A stretch of 64,000 nt of DNA from Archegozetes longisetosus (Eukaryota > Arthropoda > Arachnida > Sarcoptiformes > Trhypochthoniidae), in NCBI GenBank assembly GCA_018873245.2, contig JAEMBT020000003.1, forward strand, positions 2,021,843 to 2,085,842. Direction: 5' to 3'. The stretch's first letter is position 1. Every line of letters starts with the position of its first letter. The notes under the pieces were generated by a model. The model was not told the DNA's origin and made no database searches. It was given only the letters and a program-made list of their open reading frames with translations. Shown piece after piece: positions 48,680 to 59,925 of the stretch. The translations under genes and the position numbers were made by a program.

Positions 48680-50395
48680 TCTCTACGTCTAACTGTCTTG
48701 AAGTTATGTTTGCAAATAAATGCTCTTTTGAGTGAGTATCACTAGTAATACAGTTTCAAATGTATTTTTATGCAGCATGAAATTTAAGCCACTTTTTGTT
48801 TATATATATTAATTAGTTTAAGCCGAAATTATTAATTAAGCTTTAATAATACAAACATATTATACATTAAAATTGTTTTACCTTTTACAAAAAAAACTTT
48901 AAGATTATGGACAGAGTATAAATAGTTAAAATCAAAACAAAAAAGTCATTAGTACAAGTATTTACATCATATCTTATTAAATCATAACATTATGTTTATG
49001 TTATCTTTATATAATTTATACAAAGTTACATTATTTTAGTAGTTAACATTTCGATATTAAACTTTGTGGTTTATGATTACTTCATTTTAATTTTATTACT
49101 GTATATTTAAGATAAATATCTTTAAACTCTACATTCAATGTGTTTAAAATATATCATTTAATCTAATTCAGTGCGTACTTAGACTTATTGATCATATTAC
49201 ACTTGTTTGGATGATATGAATTATTTTTTCGTGTAATTAATTTAATTAGCTTAGATTATAATTACTACTTATTTTGCACTCATTGGATTATATTACATTA
49301 TTTGCTTGTTTCAGTGTATGAAGTAGTGTTGTGAAAATACAAGTTTTAGAAAAATTTTCTTGATAAAATTTTCAGATATATTTCAGAAGCGCTTGAAAAC
49401 ATCTGATAGAGAAATATTTATATACACATTCTCGAAAAAATCTCATGAAATATTTCTTGAAATTTTTTAGAAATAATTTTACTAAAAAATATAATTTTTA
49501 GAAAAATTTCCAACACTAGTTCAATGACGCTTCATTCAACAATGGAAAATAACGAAAAACAGCGTTAACTAAATTATAATTCTATATATATGAGCATTGA
49601 TCATTGAGCGGAGCAAAAGTTGATAATAATTATTGACGTTATTTATTGACAAAATTCAAAATACTTTATGACGCATTTTAAGCTCAATATGGAACAGAAG
49701 ATATAACAGTAAAAGCAAAGTTGACAAAGTTATTGTAAAAGTTTTCAAGTTATTCTCTAATACATTCATGTGAAAATGATTTTAATTCTTATATTGTTCT
49801 GAAATATTTAATAATAAAATGTATTAATCAATTCATCTCTTTTATTAATTTAAATCTTTACTTATAAAATAATATTTCTACTTTGATGCATGAGTGTAGT
49901 GACGTTACATATTGACAATCTTATTGTTGACTTTTGTTGAGATTTCAAAATCAAATATGGAAGTCTTAGTGTATAACTTGTAAATAAAGTTTATAAAGCA
50001 ATAAATTTTTTGTAGATATCTTTTATTTATTTTTTTCTTAGTAAATCAGTATATATAGAATGTTTTATTACAGAGGATTTGGAATTCTTATAACTTATTT
50101 TATTAAATAGAAAGTAATTTTAAAGCTTATGAATGAAATTTTATGCATAGTTAAGCGAATTCAGATTTGTTGCAATTATCAGAATTTGTTAAAGCATTTA
50201 AAACAAACCAAAAAATAGTAGTCTTCCATAATAAACATAAATCTCCAACTTAGTTATGAGGCAATTCTAGAAGAAGACTAAAATGCAGAAACTACCGAAT
50301 TATGAGGCGATTTACGAAATTTATGGCAATTTACGAACACATTGAGTAGACAACATGAGAAAACTGCGTATTATTCGTAATAAAACTACATTAAA
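48680..50395. other. AT-rich payload sequence without recognised gene
   Basis: Very AT-rich. No frame or repeat that I can support. Confidence 0.35.
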
Positions 50396-50399
50396 TGAT

Positions 50400-50690
50400 G
50401 AAAACATTAAGGGAATAATATAAATCGAATCCAAGTACATCTTCGAGAAGAGCTGAATCTCAGTTGAGGGCAAATAACATTGACATTTCATACACATTAA
50501 TGAGAAGAACTCTCAATATTCTCAAGCATTGCCCTTATTGTGTTGTTTTAAAGTTTGATTTGAAGCCTATTGATTGCAAGCCTCGAATTCAGTAGTGTGA
50601 ATAGGTTTTGCTTAAGATTAATTAAAACGAAATTTCTTGAGTAATATTGATGTCGGACAAGGCAACTTTCCGCATTGACGAACTAAATTC
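50400..50690 (+). mobile_element. Mariner-like transposase relic
   Basis: Frames read SNPSTSSRRAESQLRANNID, SYTLMRRTLNILKHCPYC and, after several stops, MSDKATFRIDEL. This is the order of the HTH part and first catalytic-Asp motif (SDEATF type) of mariner-like/DUF4817 transposases. Multiple stops; ends not found. Confidence 0.55.
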
Positions 50691-50889
50691 ATTTATAAAC
50701 GAAAAAATATATATATAATTATTAAGTTCTAAAATATATTACAAAATAAAAGTTGTTAATCATATTTATAAAAAACAATATTTGTAATTAAATAAAATGA
50801 TTTTGCGAAAGAAAACAAAAATATAATTCTTTAAATTTTTTAATAAATTCAATTTTTCATTAAGAATAAATATTTCTTATTTTACTCGT

Positions 50890-50985
50890 TCGTACAAGTC
50901 CCGAGTCTAGAGGTTCGTGCTCAGAGCTCGTGTCTAGAGGCCGTGCTCAGAGGCGTGTCTAGAGGTCCGTGTCTAGGGAGACATT
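50890..50985. repeat. Short tandem repeat of GTCTAGAGG/CGTGCTCAGAG units
   Basis: GTCTAGAGG occurs four times in about 80 bp, alternating with GTGCTCAGAG. It is markedly more GC-rich than its surroundings. Confidence 0.75.
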
Positions 50986-51159
50986 ATTACTACTATTTGA
51001 TCAAATATTTTTTCAAACCTTGGTTATAGTTCATCTCTAAATGTTTAAGCAATGTTCATAAAGACGAAGATTTAAGACATTCGAATCATAAGCTATAAAT
51101 GAGTTTCCACTGAATCTAGTGATTTCAGTTACTTGCTGTGGGCCGTCTAAATTAAAAAT

Positions 51160-51620
51160 GGTTACATACTTTAATGGTTATCAGCTGTATTTCATAGTTT
51201 ATCTAAAGTGAAAATGGTCATTGATTGGTTTCCGTAGATTATCTGAATAAGAAATGGTCAGCGATTGCTTCCCGTATATTATCTGAATAAGAAATGATCA
51301 TCGATTAGTTCCCGTAGATTATCCGAACGTGAAATGGTCATTGATTGCTTCCTGCAGGTCATCTAAACATGAAATGGTCATCGATTGGTTCCTGCAGATC
51401 ATCTGATGTACAAATGGTCAGCGATTGCTTCCCATTGGTCATCTAATATGAAAATGGTCATTGATTGCTTCCCATAAATCGCTCGAATCGAAAATGACCA
51501 TCTCTAGCCTTCAGGAGTTCATCTGTGTTGAAAATGGTCTTTGTTTGTCCCCAGGAGGTTATCTGATATGGTAATGGCCATCAGTTCGGTTTCGTTAGTC
51601 AATTTGGCTTGAAATGTTCA
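51160..51620. repeat. Degenerate 40-bp tandem array
   Basis: About eleven units with period near 40 bp, consensus GAAATGGTCATCGATTGGTT followed by CCCGTAGATTATCTGAAT. Units differ by scattered substitutions, more so to the right. It lies 1.3 kb from the virus-like gene. Confidence 0.88.
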
Positions 51621-52920
51621 TTACTTACATTTCGTCACTAATTGGGAAGTGTGCGATAATTGCGGTGTACTCGCTTCATAGTGGCGATGATTCAATATTT
51701 TCGAATCATAATATAATATTAATATACAAAAGGATTCAAAAAGTCAAAAGTAATGAATTTGAGCCACTATAGAAACTAAAATTTCACTAATCTGTTTGAA
51801 TTTATATTCAAACTGTAATAATTAACAACTTACAAGAGACAAGTTGTGAACCATTCACGCTTCCGTAAAAACTTATTGTAACTTCATTTGATTCACGGAG
51901 AGATGTGTTTTATAACATATCTTTGAAATCATCGGGTCAATATTTCTAGATATATTATTTGCACACAGACATGTTCTAAAAGCCCATTTTTATTGTAATA
52001 CGATCAGCTAAAAAAAGATTAATGTTGACTTGACAACAAGCTCTATTAACAAAGAGATCTATTGATGGAATACGCAATCTCAGTCATTCTTTTGCAAAGC
52101 ATACCAATTAACGGTAAGGTTCATTCAATTAATAGAGCAATATGAGCTTTATTATGTAAACCAATAATAAGCTTTTTCATAAAAGTTGTGATAGTAACTA
52201 TAGTGGAACACAAAGTTTTATTAATTGCTAAAACTTTTATTGACCTATTTGAAACAATACAATCCCTCGAGAGTTACTTATAAATCTAAAGTAAACAGGT
52301 AATAAAACGTTGTAAACAAATTTTTTGATGATTCCGAAAATTTATAACTGTTTCTATGATATTACCCGCAAGAATAAACAAGTAAATCGCACTAGTCTAT
52401 GAGTCTAAAAAAACGTACAACATGCAAAGCATGATAAATCTGAAACAAGTAAGAGATTTTTCTTATTTTGCATGCTCTAACATTACTGAAAGCAGTTCTG
52501 GTAATATAGATCCTTACAATCACGGTATGATGACTTTGCAATGAATGTTTCTCAATAGAATATCCGAACACTTGGTTACGATGTTCCCAAATAATTGGTA
52601 TTGCTTAAGTATGACATTTCTTTATTGGTTAGCTGATAAATTTTTGCTGTCGTTAATGGAAACATTTTTTTGAAGTTGTCGCACCTGTGTGTCCGCACAA
52701 ATTGGGATACTGTGGTCAAGAATAATAAAAGGTAAGATGTGTCCTCTTTTTACTATGCTATTAATTTCATATAATTATGCTCAACTTCACTCAGATCATA
52801 CAAACGATCAGATAAGTATAAATATTAGGACGACGCTACCAAACTAACAAACAAATTTCAGTTTCACTGATTTTCAACAATGAAGTAGCCGGTTTTATTA
52901 GCTTACTTATGCTGTTATTA
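51621..52920. other. Payload sequence without confirmed gene
   Basis: A signal-peptide-like micro-exon at 52062-52109 (MEYAISVILLQSIPIN, followed by G|GTAAGG) is the only coding hint. I find no partner exon. Confidence 0.3.
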
Positions 52921-52925
52921 GCCTA

Positions 52926-53805
52926 CAAAGATACTGTTACACGTGGACATCTCGAACATTTAGATATCGAATTCTCAGGGTTTTCTCTGTTTAACGACGA
53001 GTTTAAACTTGTGCCTTTAAAGTTACAGTTACAAACAGCTTTATTCCAATCGTATCCGATTAGTAGATCATTATTTGGTGGAAGGCATATATTCTGATTG
53101 CAAACATAATGATTGTATGTTAGATCTATTAGGGAATTGTTGAAATTATCTTTGGCAATACTACAATTGCATCTGAATCATAGTCTTCCATCGGGTAGTC
53201 TTTCGTCAAAGTTTGGCCCGAATCTTATACTCAAAAATACGATTTTCTTTGTAGTCCCAAAAGGGTGCTGTTCTACTTTTGGCATGTATAGATATGCAGA
53301 CAACCAATAGGATTCCATCTTCTCCTTCCCATATGTGTGGTTTTAGAACATGGCACTTCCAACCTAAATCCGTAAATATAGGTACTGCTGTAAACTGATT
53401 GCAAGTTAACTGATTTAAATTTTCTGGAATACAATAGTTTCCCCGAAATTTGAGTTTTTTTCCATTAACAATCAAATGATCTTCCCTACTTTACAGATTA
53501 ATAAATTCGAACCCGTCTAGTCCACCCATTATTGCCTTACAATTTTTTTATACTTCTCTATTCCTCGTCAGTAACTGCATAGCCTCCATGAGAGGCTACA
53601 ATAAAGTTGGTAGTGATTCTGGGTCGATATTAACTGTCGGTAATGTGCCTAATATATTGGAATTTCTAAATCTTTTAACAACTTCATTATACTGTTCTAC
53701 ATTTAGCTTTCGTTTTTCATCTTGAATTATATCGTAAAATGTAATCTTCGGAATATGATAATAGCTATACGCGAAAATTGTAACCAACACAATGTTGAGA
53801 AACAT
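52926..53805 (-). pseudogene. Endogenous pif-2-like gene of a nudivirus/baculovirus-type virus, decayed
   Basis: PIF-2 is an occluded-virion envelope protein needed for oral infection in large nuclear arthropod DNA viruses. This relic opens with ATG at 53805 and an N-terminal membrane anchor (LNIVLVTIFAYSYY), followed by a LPTVNIDPESLP block. The same frame carries stops at 53598-53596, 53550-53548 and 53493-53491, then LIVNGKKLKFRGNYC and CNQFTAVP with a WKCHV block, to a TGA at 53208. The frame then shifts by one near 53215-53300. The next frame (53219-52926) has a TGA at 53180-53178 and a Cys-rich part with RCNC, NICLPP and CNCNFKG. The order of Cys clusters and the VNG...YC block matches PIF-2. 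About 290 codons remain; the C-terminal part of the roughly 380-residue family protein is not seen. It has no introns and cannot make the protein as read. Confidence 0.72.
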
Positions 53806-54366
53806 AAAAATGTTAAAAATTGCTTTGACTGAATATAGGCCATTTTCGAAAAAGTGATGTTATTTTTTTATACTTGTGTTGGCTTATCAGTAACCAGGAA
53901 GAGATTTACTCGAAATGGAAATAATTAAACTCTTTATCAAACCCTATTGGGAAGTATAAAACATGAGCGATATTTATCATTTGATTAGAGAGTTTATTAC
54001 GAAAAATTCGCTTTTACATATTGGAAATATTTCTATAAATATAACAAGCTTTCAGCAAACGCAATACAAGTGTTCTTCCTAGTTGGAGGTAAGCCTTATA
54101 CTACGCCTCTAGTCGACTTGCATATAAATTGCATTTGTGATTTCATTGCATAGAAATTCATTTTCGTATAATTGTTTTGTGTGATAAAACTAAATGTTCT
54201 CACAAGCTGTGTAAAAAAATTTGGAAATACAAGTGACCACTCAAAATATTGAAACTTTCAATATTCTATATACATTGTTTTGAGTTCGGCCTGGTGAGCA
54301 TTTTTATGAAGATTATGAAGATAAATTTGTTTTATGCAAATATATTGGCAGATAATTTCCACAAAT
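53806..54366. other. Spacer between two divergent virus-like/unknown frames
   Basis: AT-rich, non-coding by inspection. It separates the pif-2-like relic (leftward) from the frame starting at 54367 (rightward). Confidence 0.4.
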
Positions 54367-54708
54367 ATGGGTACAATTGACTATAAAAATTCGCTAAGCA
54401 CTTCGACATTTTTGAATGAAACTGATCAACAACATCTCAGTATATATTCGGATCAAGGCGATATATATGATTTAATGGTAATCCCTAACATTAATAGTAA
54501 TCAGACTTAAGCACAATCCAGAGCTTTTAAAAATAAATTCGCTTTCAATACATGTCATTGGATAGAAGAGATTAATAATGATCAATCTAATAATAGAATT
54601 TTTTTAAGATTGTTGATAATGGTACTTGCAATATTCCATATATTACGTATCAGGAAACCTTTAAATATACATTATATATTATACGTATATAATGTATGTA
54701 TTGTATAG
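54367..54708 (+). pseudogene. Short frame with C-terminal membrane segment, one stop
   Basis: A 113-codon frame from ATG 54367 to TAG 54708 is interrupted only by a TAA at codon 48 (54508-54510). Before it the protein is polar (DYKNSLSTSTFLNETDQQ, DQGDIYDLMV); after it comes KFAFNTCHWIEEINND and a hydrophobic helix RIFLRLLIMVLAIFHILRI with basic flanks, as in a tail-anchored protein. It sits head-to-head with the pif-2-like relic inside the same element, so a viral origin is possible, but I recognise no family. Confidence 0.35.
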
Positions 54709-54800
54709 TATATGTATGTATTTTTGTATGTGATGCAATATATGTATGTATTATTGTATGTGATGCAATATATGTATTGTATAACGTATAATATAATAAT
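54655..54800. repeat. TATGTATTGTATA-type AT-rich tandem repeat
   Basis: Imperfect repeats of ATATGTATGTATTNTTGTATGTGATGCA (two near-identical units at about 54700-54770) lie in an otherwise AT-only tract. Confidence 0.7.
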
Positions 54801-55528
54801 TATAATTATATATATATTATATAAAATAAACATAATGAATTGTATTAATATATAAACATTGTTTTATTTAATACAAATCTCAAAAATTGAAATCATTCTA
54901 ATTTATTTTTTATTAGTATAAAAATCATTAAGATATAAAACTTCAATTTTAATGAATTTAACCCCTTTTGGAAGCTGACATTTAAATAGTTTTTATGAAA
55001 TATCCAATTTGAATTAAATTTAATTATCAAACTTGGATTCCATGATTGATTGTTTTCTTCCCAAATTGAAATTTTCTTAAGTCTTGAGCAATTTGTATCT
55101 TTATCTTAAATAGATATCACATTGAATTTCCCATCCGAACCAATATTTCCACCCATCTAAATATAATTGGAAATATTCAAATGAATATTAATTAAATATA
55201 TTACAACCTTACAATCATATTGAACCACAAAACATGATCTAAACCAGAAAGAATATCAAAACTTTGTTTGAATGACAATGTGATAATACAAAAACTGGTG
55301 GTTTTTACTTTAATGGTTTATTACTGAATTGACGTTTACCATGCGATGGCTAGCTAATCATTCACAAATATACTAATCATAAAATATAAGTTCAGTTCAA
55401 CTAGTTAGTTATTTTTACGAACTTAACTTTAATATGTAAGAAAACAATAGATCAAACACTCAAATAAATAATATAGAACAACATTTATTAGAAAATTTTA
55501 TGTAAATCAATCAAACAATAGGTCTTTT
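54801..55528. other. AT-rich payload sequence without recognised gene
   Basis: No supported feature before the internal terminal-repeat copy. Confidence 0.35.
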
Positions 55529-57915
55529 GGTTAGAGGGGAGGGATTCGGGGAGTCCAAATATTCTAAATAAGATATTGTACACCTATATATTATTGATCA
55601 GTATAACTTAAGGATTAAAACAGTCGCTGGCCACGCCTCTCTAGGACCGACTTGAAATCACGCCCACCAAAAAAATTTTAGCCACGCCCACAAAAAATTA
55701 TTTCATTTTAATCCTTATGGCACACAGATTCAATATGTATATAACGCTAAGATTGAAATTTAATTAGGGAACGGAGCTGTAATTGCTTAAAGTTTAGTTT
55801 TGCAACTTTTTAAAAATTAATATCTCAAAAATGAGATGTGCAAATACAGTGGGCGTTTTACTGAGATCTTCTAAATATTGTGAGATCAAATACAGTTTTC
55901 AAAGATTTGATCTCACAATGGCCTATATTTAGCAAAATAAATAGGACACAAAGAGTTCTGAGAAGATAATCCATAATTGTGGGTCAGTCGCGATAATGAC
56001 CCCAATAATGGATCAAAGTATCAAAAATAGGGCAATTATCGAGTATGTGTTGGTCAGTTAGTGACCAACATTAATATTTGTAGAAAATTCCACTAACTTG
56101 TGTAAACAACTTTCTGTCCATATATAAGGAGTGACAAAATAGTCACTCTTCACTTCCCAAACTCTTCAGATTGAGTGATCTCTAAAAGTAACCAACACTT
56201 ACTATAATAAGTGTATATTTAAGATCCAAAGTTTTCAATACTTAACTCTTTTATTTGTATAAACATTTCTTTTTATAAATAAACTTTTGATTTTCTTTAA
56301 ACTGTGTGTAAGTTTAAATTGTCGAACCCATCAGAGAACAAATTAAAATAAAACCTCTGCAATATCATTAAATATAACATACTATAAAGTCAAGGCCGTA
56401 CAAGATCAGCGACAAATTTTAGCTAATATAACATCACGGCTGGAATATAGCAAACATGGACGGATGTGTTCCCGACGTCGTAGACGCATAAGTTATACAT
56501 CGTTGGACTCGTCTCGACCATACGAGTCGATTAAGACTATCCTCGAGGCCATCCGAAGTCAACATGAAAATTCGAGTTTATTCGATCGAATTTCGATTCG
56601 AGCATTATTTAACAAATAGAACATAGAAAACTGTAGAAAAATTAAACATATGTGACCTTGTAGTCACTTTCATGGTAACTTCCAGACCATTTTCATCTAA
56701 TTTCTTCAACGTGAGTGAGTATGCTCCCAACGTAGAAACATAAATTATACATAATTGAAATTCGGGTTAACTCTAATACAGAGTGTATTTCAATTTTAAA
56801 ATGCATAAAATTAATCGCTTGAAATAACTTTAGACAAATCAGCTCTGTACTCCTTCACAAAACTATTATAACATCAAAATAATCCTGTGATATACTAATT
56901 AGAAATAATCTTCGATTCTGAGCCTCTATGTTCTTATTGGCCATAACATTAAATAAATTAGATTCTAAATTTTAAAATAATATTGTAATAACGTCTAAGT
57001 TTCTTAATTAGACCTATAATGTAATACTTTTGTAACAACCTATATTTCTAAACTCTAATTTTCATAACTCACCGTATATGTCAACATTGACCTTGTAAAA
57101 TTTAGCCTATCATTGTAAAGTATCTTCCAATTTAACCCGCCTATTGTTCATATAAAGTGTCATGTTTTTCTTAAATTTTTCGCTCTTTTCTCCAGTGTTA
57201 AAATCGTATGAAACCCTATGTAATTTGTATTGTGGTTATGTTTAATAAAGTGCTTATATTTTAAGTTTGATTTCTTACACGCTCCTATCAAAGATTCCAG
57301 ACTTTACAATATTTTAAAAAGATTTTTAGTACTGTCTCCCAGCTATTATATATCTGAAGTTATTTCAAGCGATTAATTTTATACATATTAAAATTGAAAT
57401 ACACTATTAGAGTTAACCCAAATTCCAATGATGTATAACTTATGCGTCTACGACGTCGGGAACACATCCGTCCATGTTTGCTATATTCCAGCCGTGATGT
57501 TATATTAGCTAAAATTTGTCGCTGATCTTGTACGGCCTTGACTTTATAGTACGTTATAGTTAATGATATTTAGAAGATCTCAGTAAAACGCCCACCGTAT
57601 TTGCACATCTCATTTTTGAGATATTAATTTTTAAAAAGTTGCAAAACTAAACTTTAAGCAATTACAGCTCCGTTCCCTAATTAAATTTCAATCTTAGCGT
57701 TATATACATATTGAATCTGTGTGCCATAAGGATTAAAATGAAATAATTTTTTGTGGGCGTGGCTAAAATTTTTTTGGTGGGCGTGATTTCAAGTCGGTCC
57801 TAGAGAGGCGTGGCCAGCGACTGTTTTAATCCTTAAGTTATACTGATCAATAATATATAGGTGTACAATATCTTATTTAGAATATTTGGACTCCCCGAAT
57901 CCCTCCCCTCTAACC
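55529..57915. repeat. Foldback formed by terminal-repeat copies at the right end
   Basis: 55529-57375 (direct relative to the left end) and 57376-57915 (inverted) start with the same GGTTAGAGGGGAGGG terminus. Where they overlap they are nearly identical, closer to each other than to the copy at 45994. The flank of 55529 (AGGTCTTTT) does not match the flank of 57915, so this is not a simple independent insertion. The longer arm is interrupted by a solo LTR (55879-56361) and by another segment at about 57000-57300. Confidence 0.75.
55879..56361 (+). mobile_element. Solo LTR (483 bp) with ATAT target duplication
   Basis: Starts TGTGAGATC and ends CCTCTGCA (TG...CA rule). The 4-bp duplication ATAT lies at 55875-55878 and 56362-56365. 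The mirrored arm (about 57571-57576) lacks it, which fixes both ends. Inside are a TATA-like CATATATAAGG near 56119 and an AATAAA near 56278, in the order expected of U3-R-U5. Size and 4-5 bp duplication suit a Ty3-type LTR; no internal coding region remains. Confidence 0.85.
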
Positions 57916-58292
57916 GTCTCATGATTAATTCTTTAGCACATTTCATCTCAATCTGAAGTAACTGAAAGTTCTGCCTATTAGAAAGGAGGATTCGGTGGCC
58001 CCATAGGAAATTCCCCTGAGACACCGATTTCTTTGAAATTTTTTATTCAAAAAGAACACTAAAAATGGATATATGTTTGTGCTTATCACTTTGAGATTGG
58101 ACGCGCCTGAGCGCTGCAAAAAATTCCAGAATTTTCAAATTTTTATTGTAAGAAAACCGTTAGAGATATTTTGAAAATTTTTTCACTAAAACTTAAAGTT
58201 TGAATACAAGTTTATGAGGAAAAAAATCACCATAAATTTCTCATTATTAAGAAAGTTATAAAGATAATAAAATTTCAAAATTTTATTTATAC

Positions 58293-58396
58293 ATGTTACC
58301 CCGACAGGGCTAGCTTGGGAATTTTTCTTAATAAACAGCTTTATCTAAAGAAGCTTTGGTTAAAAGGAAAAGCTAGCCCTTTTGGGGTAACATGTT
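58293..58396. repeat. Hairpin, CATGTTACCCCGACAGGGCTAGC arms
   Basis: ATGTTACCCCGACAGGGCTAGC at the left is complementary, with small gaps, to GCTAGCCCTTTTGGGGTAACATG at the right. Confidence 0.8.
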
Positions 58397-58590
58397 GAAA
58401 AAATACAAAAACCAAAACTTCAATTTTTATTTATTTTCAAATTATTTTGAATATGTTTCAAATAATTAATGTTAAAAAAATTTAAACCTCATCATTTTAT
58501 AATAATTATAGAATTTTTATTGAGTTTTGAAATCATATTTATTACATACTGTTTGAATAAACTTTAGTCAGGTTCTCAAATAAAACGTAT

Positions 58591-59152
58591 TAAAGGAGGA
58601 GTAGGAATAAGCGTTCTAATGGACTGATTTTGATCAAACTCAGTATACTTATACTGATATGTATATAATTATATTTATATGTATACAATTGCGAATAGAT
58701 TACACCGGTTAGTTTTTTGTCAATATTATTTTTGCCCATAGAGTCCCCAAAAGTGTTTTGTTGTTTTATGTAGGGGAGATGTTACTTTATAATTACATAG
58801 AAAAAATCTTTGGGGACTCTATGGGCAAAGATAGGGAAAAATTTCAAAATTTTCACTTTTTCATGAAATATATTTGTACGTATAGTACTGGTTTTGAAAT
58901 GTTCACATATTGTTTAGAATCAATTTTTACTCATATTTGCGTTAGTTTGGTGTTTCTATCTTGACCCGTTTCGCTGAAATAAAGTTTTCCGCATTTTAGA
59001 TTATAACACTTTAAATCTCGCGCGAGGCGCGGAATCGGGTTAAACCTTTGGTCAAACTTAATAGTTGGACATGGACTATAACTATATTGAATTTGATCAA
59101 AATCACTCGATATGCAAGTTTTCAGTGCTTATTCCTACCCCTCCTTTATCTA
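58591..59152. mobile_element. Inverted-repeat element with GGAGGAGTAGGAATAAGC ends
   Basis: AAAGGAGGAGTAGGAATAAGC (left) mirrors GCTTATTCCTACCCCTCCTTT (right), and the match extends inward through GATTTTGATCAAA. A smaller hairpin (CCATAGAGTCCCCAAAA with its complement at 58816-58830) is nested within. Confidence 0.78.
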
Positions 59153-59189
59153 AGGTTCATCAGTCAAGAGTGTCAACTTTGCAATGAAA

Positions 59190-59925
59190 TATGCTGACAA
59201 TGCGGATCCGACTATTGTCGCAAAAATTTCAATCTAAATCTTCAATAAACTAATAGGTTAGTTAATTTCATAAAATTTTATGTATATTTAAAAGGCTGAT
59301 CGCGAGGTTATAGGTCAAAATTAAAGGTTATGAGTTTGCATAAAATATCGATGGAGTGTATTAGTGAACAATTTCATATAAGGCTTAGTGGCCCAAACGA
59401 CTAAAACTTGTATATTTTTCTATACTTTCGCATGTGGGATCGAATCCGCATCTGTAACTTATTTTTGCATTTTAAAATTATTATATATTGGTATTTTTTT
59501 CATTGATTTCATTGATTTTTCTTCTGTTGGTTCACTAGCAGTAAAATTATGCTTTTCAATAATTACTTTTTGTAAAATATTCACAATATTTATCATATTA
59601 TGCATTTTTGAATCAAAATATTAATTTTGATTAATAAAAGTTCAAAAAAAACTTCAAAAAAGTTTAAAAAGACGTGGATTCGATCTCTAAGCCATGTTAT
59701 CTAAAAATAATTCAAGCCTTTATCGTTTGCGCCATTTAGCCTTATATAAATTTTTTCATTAGTACACTCCATTCATATTTTGTACAAACTTATAACCTTT
59801 AATTTTGACCTATAACCTCGTGGTCAGCCTTTTAGATATACATAAAATTTTATGAAATTAACTAATCTATTAGTCTATTGAAGATTTAGATTGAAATTTT
59901 TGCGACAATAGTCGGATCCGCATTG
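59190..59925. mobile_element. Inverted-repeat element with tRNA-like inner arms
   Basis: GCGGATCCGACTATTGTCGC (59201) is mirrored at about 59905-59924, and the arms match inward over about 180 bp. Just inside, 59377-59455 (AGTGGCCCAAACGACTAAAAC to GGGATCGAATCC) and the complement of 59672-59745 (AATGGCGCAAACGATAAAGG to GAGATCGAATCC) resemble tRNA A- and B-box spacing, suggesting tRNA-derived heads. Neither folds into a convincing functional tRNA by eye. Confidence 0.65.

Larger units (their letters stand above)
45994..57915. mobile_element. 11.9-kb TIR-bounded element carrying a virus-like gene
   Basis: The left end GGTTAGAGGGGAGGGATTCG (45994) and right end (its complement, finishing at 57915) are inverted repeats about 90% alike over at least 450 bp. 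A perfect 9-bp duplication GTCTCATGA lies at 45985-45993 and 57916-57924. Homologous arm sequence resumes exactly on each side, and the other arm has the unoccupied site (GTCTCATAA at 41019-41027, complement). The payload (about 46.9-55.5 kb) holds the pif-2-like relic, an unrecognised spliced gene, a short membrane-protein-like frame, a 40-bp tandem array and a mariner relic. A further inverted copy of the terminus begins at 55529, so the right side is itself a foldback. I find no transposase gene; a 9-bp duplication fits Mutator-like or Merlin enzymes. Confidence 0.85.

Noticed and set aside
52062..52111. Signal-peptide-like micro-exon with GTAAGG donor
   Set aside because: No downstream exon in phase could be found before the pif-2-like relic.
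53206..53475. First taken as part of a trypsin-like protease (ICLPP and YDW segments nearby)
   Set aside because: There is no GDSGG, no His or Asp motif, and the Cys order and N-terminal anchor fit PIF-2 better.
55529..57915. Independent 2.4-kb foldback insertion
   Set aside because: The flanks (AGGTCTTTT and GTCTCATGA) do not match, while 45994 and 57915 share a perfect 9-bp duplication. I treat it as part of the larger unit.
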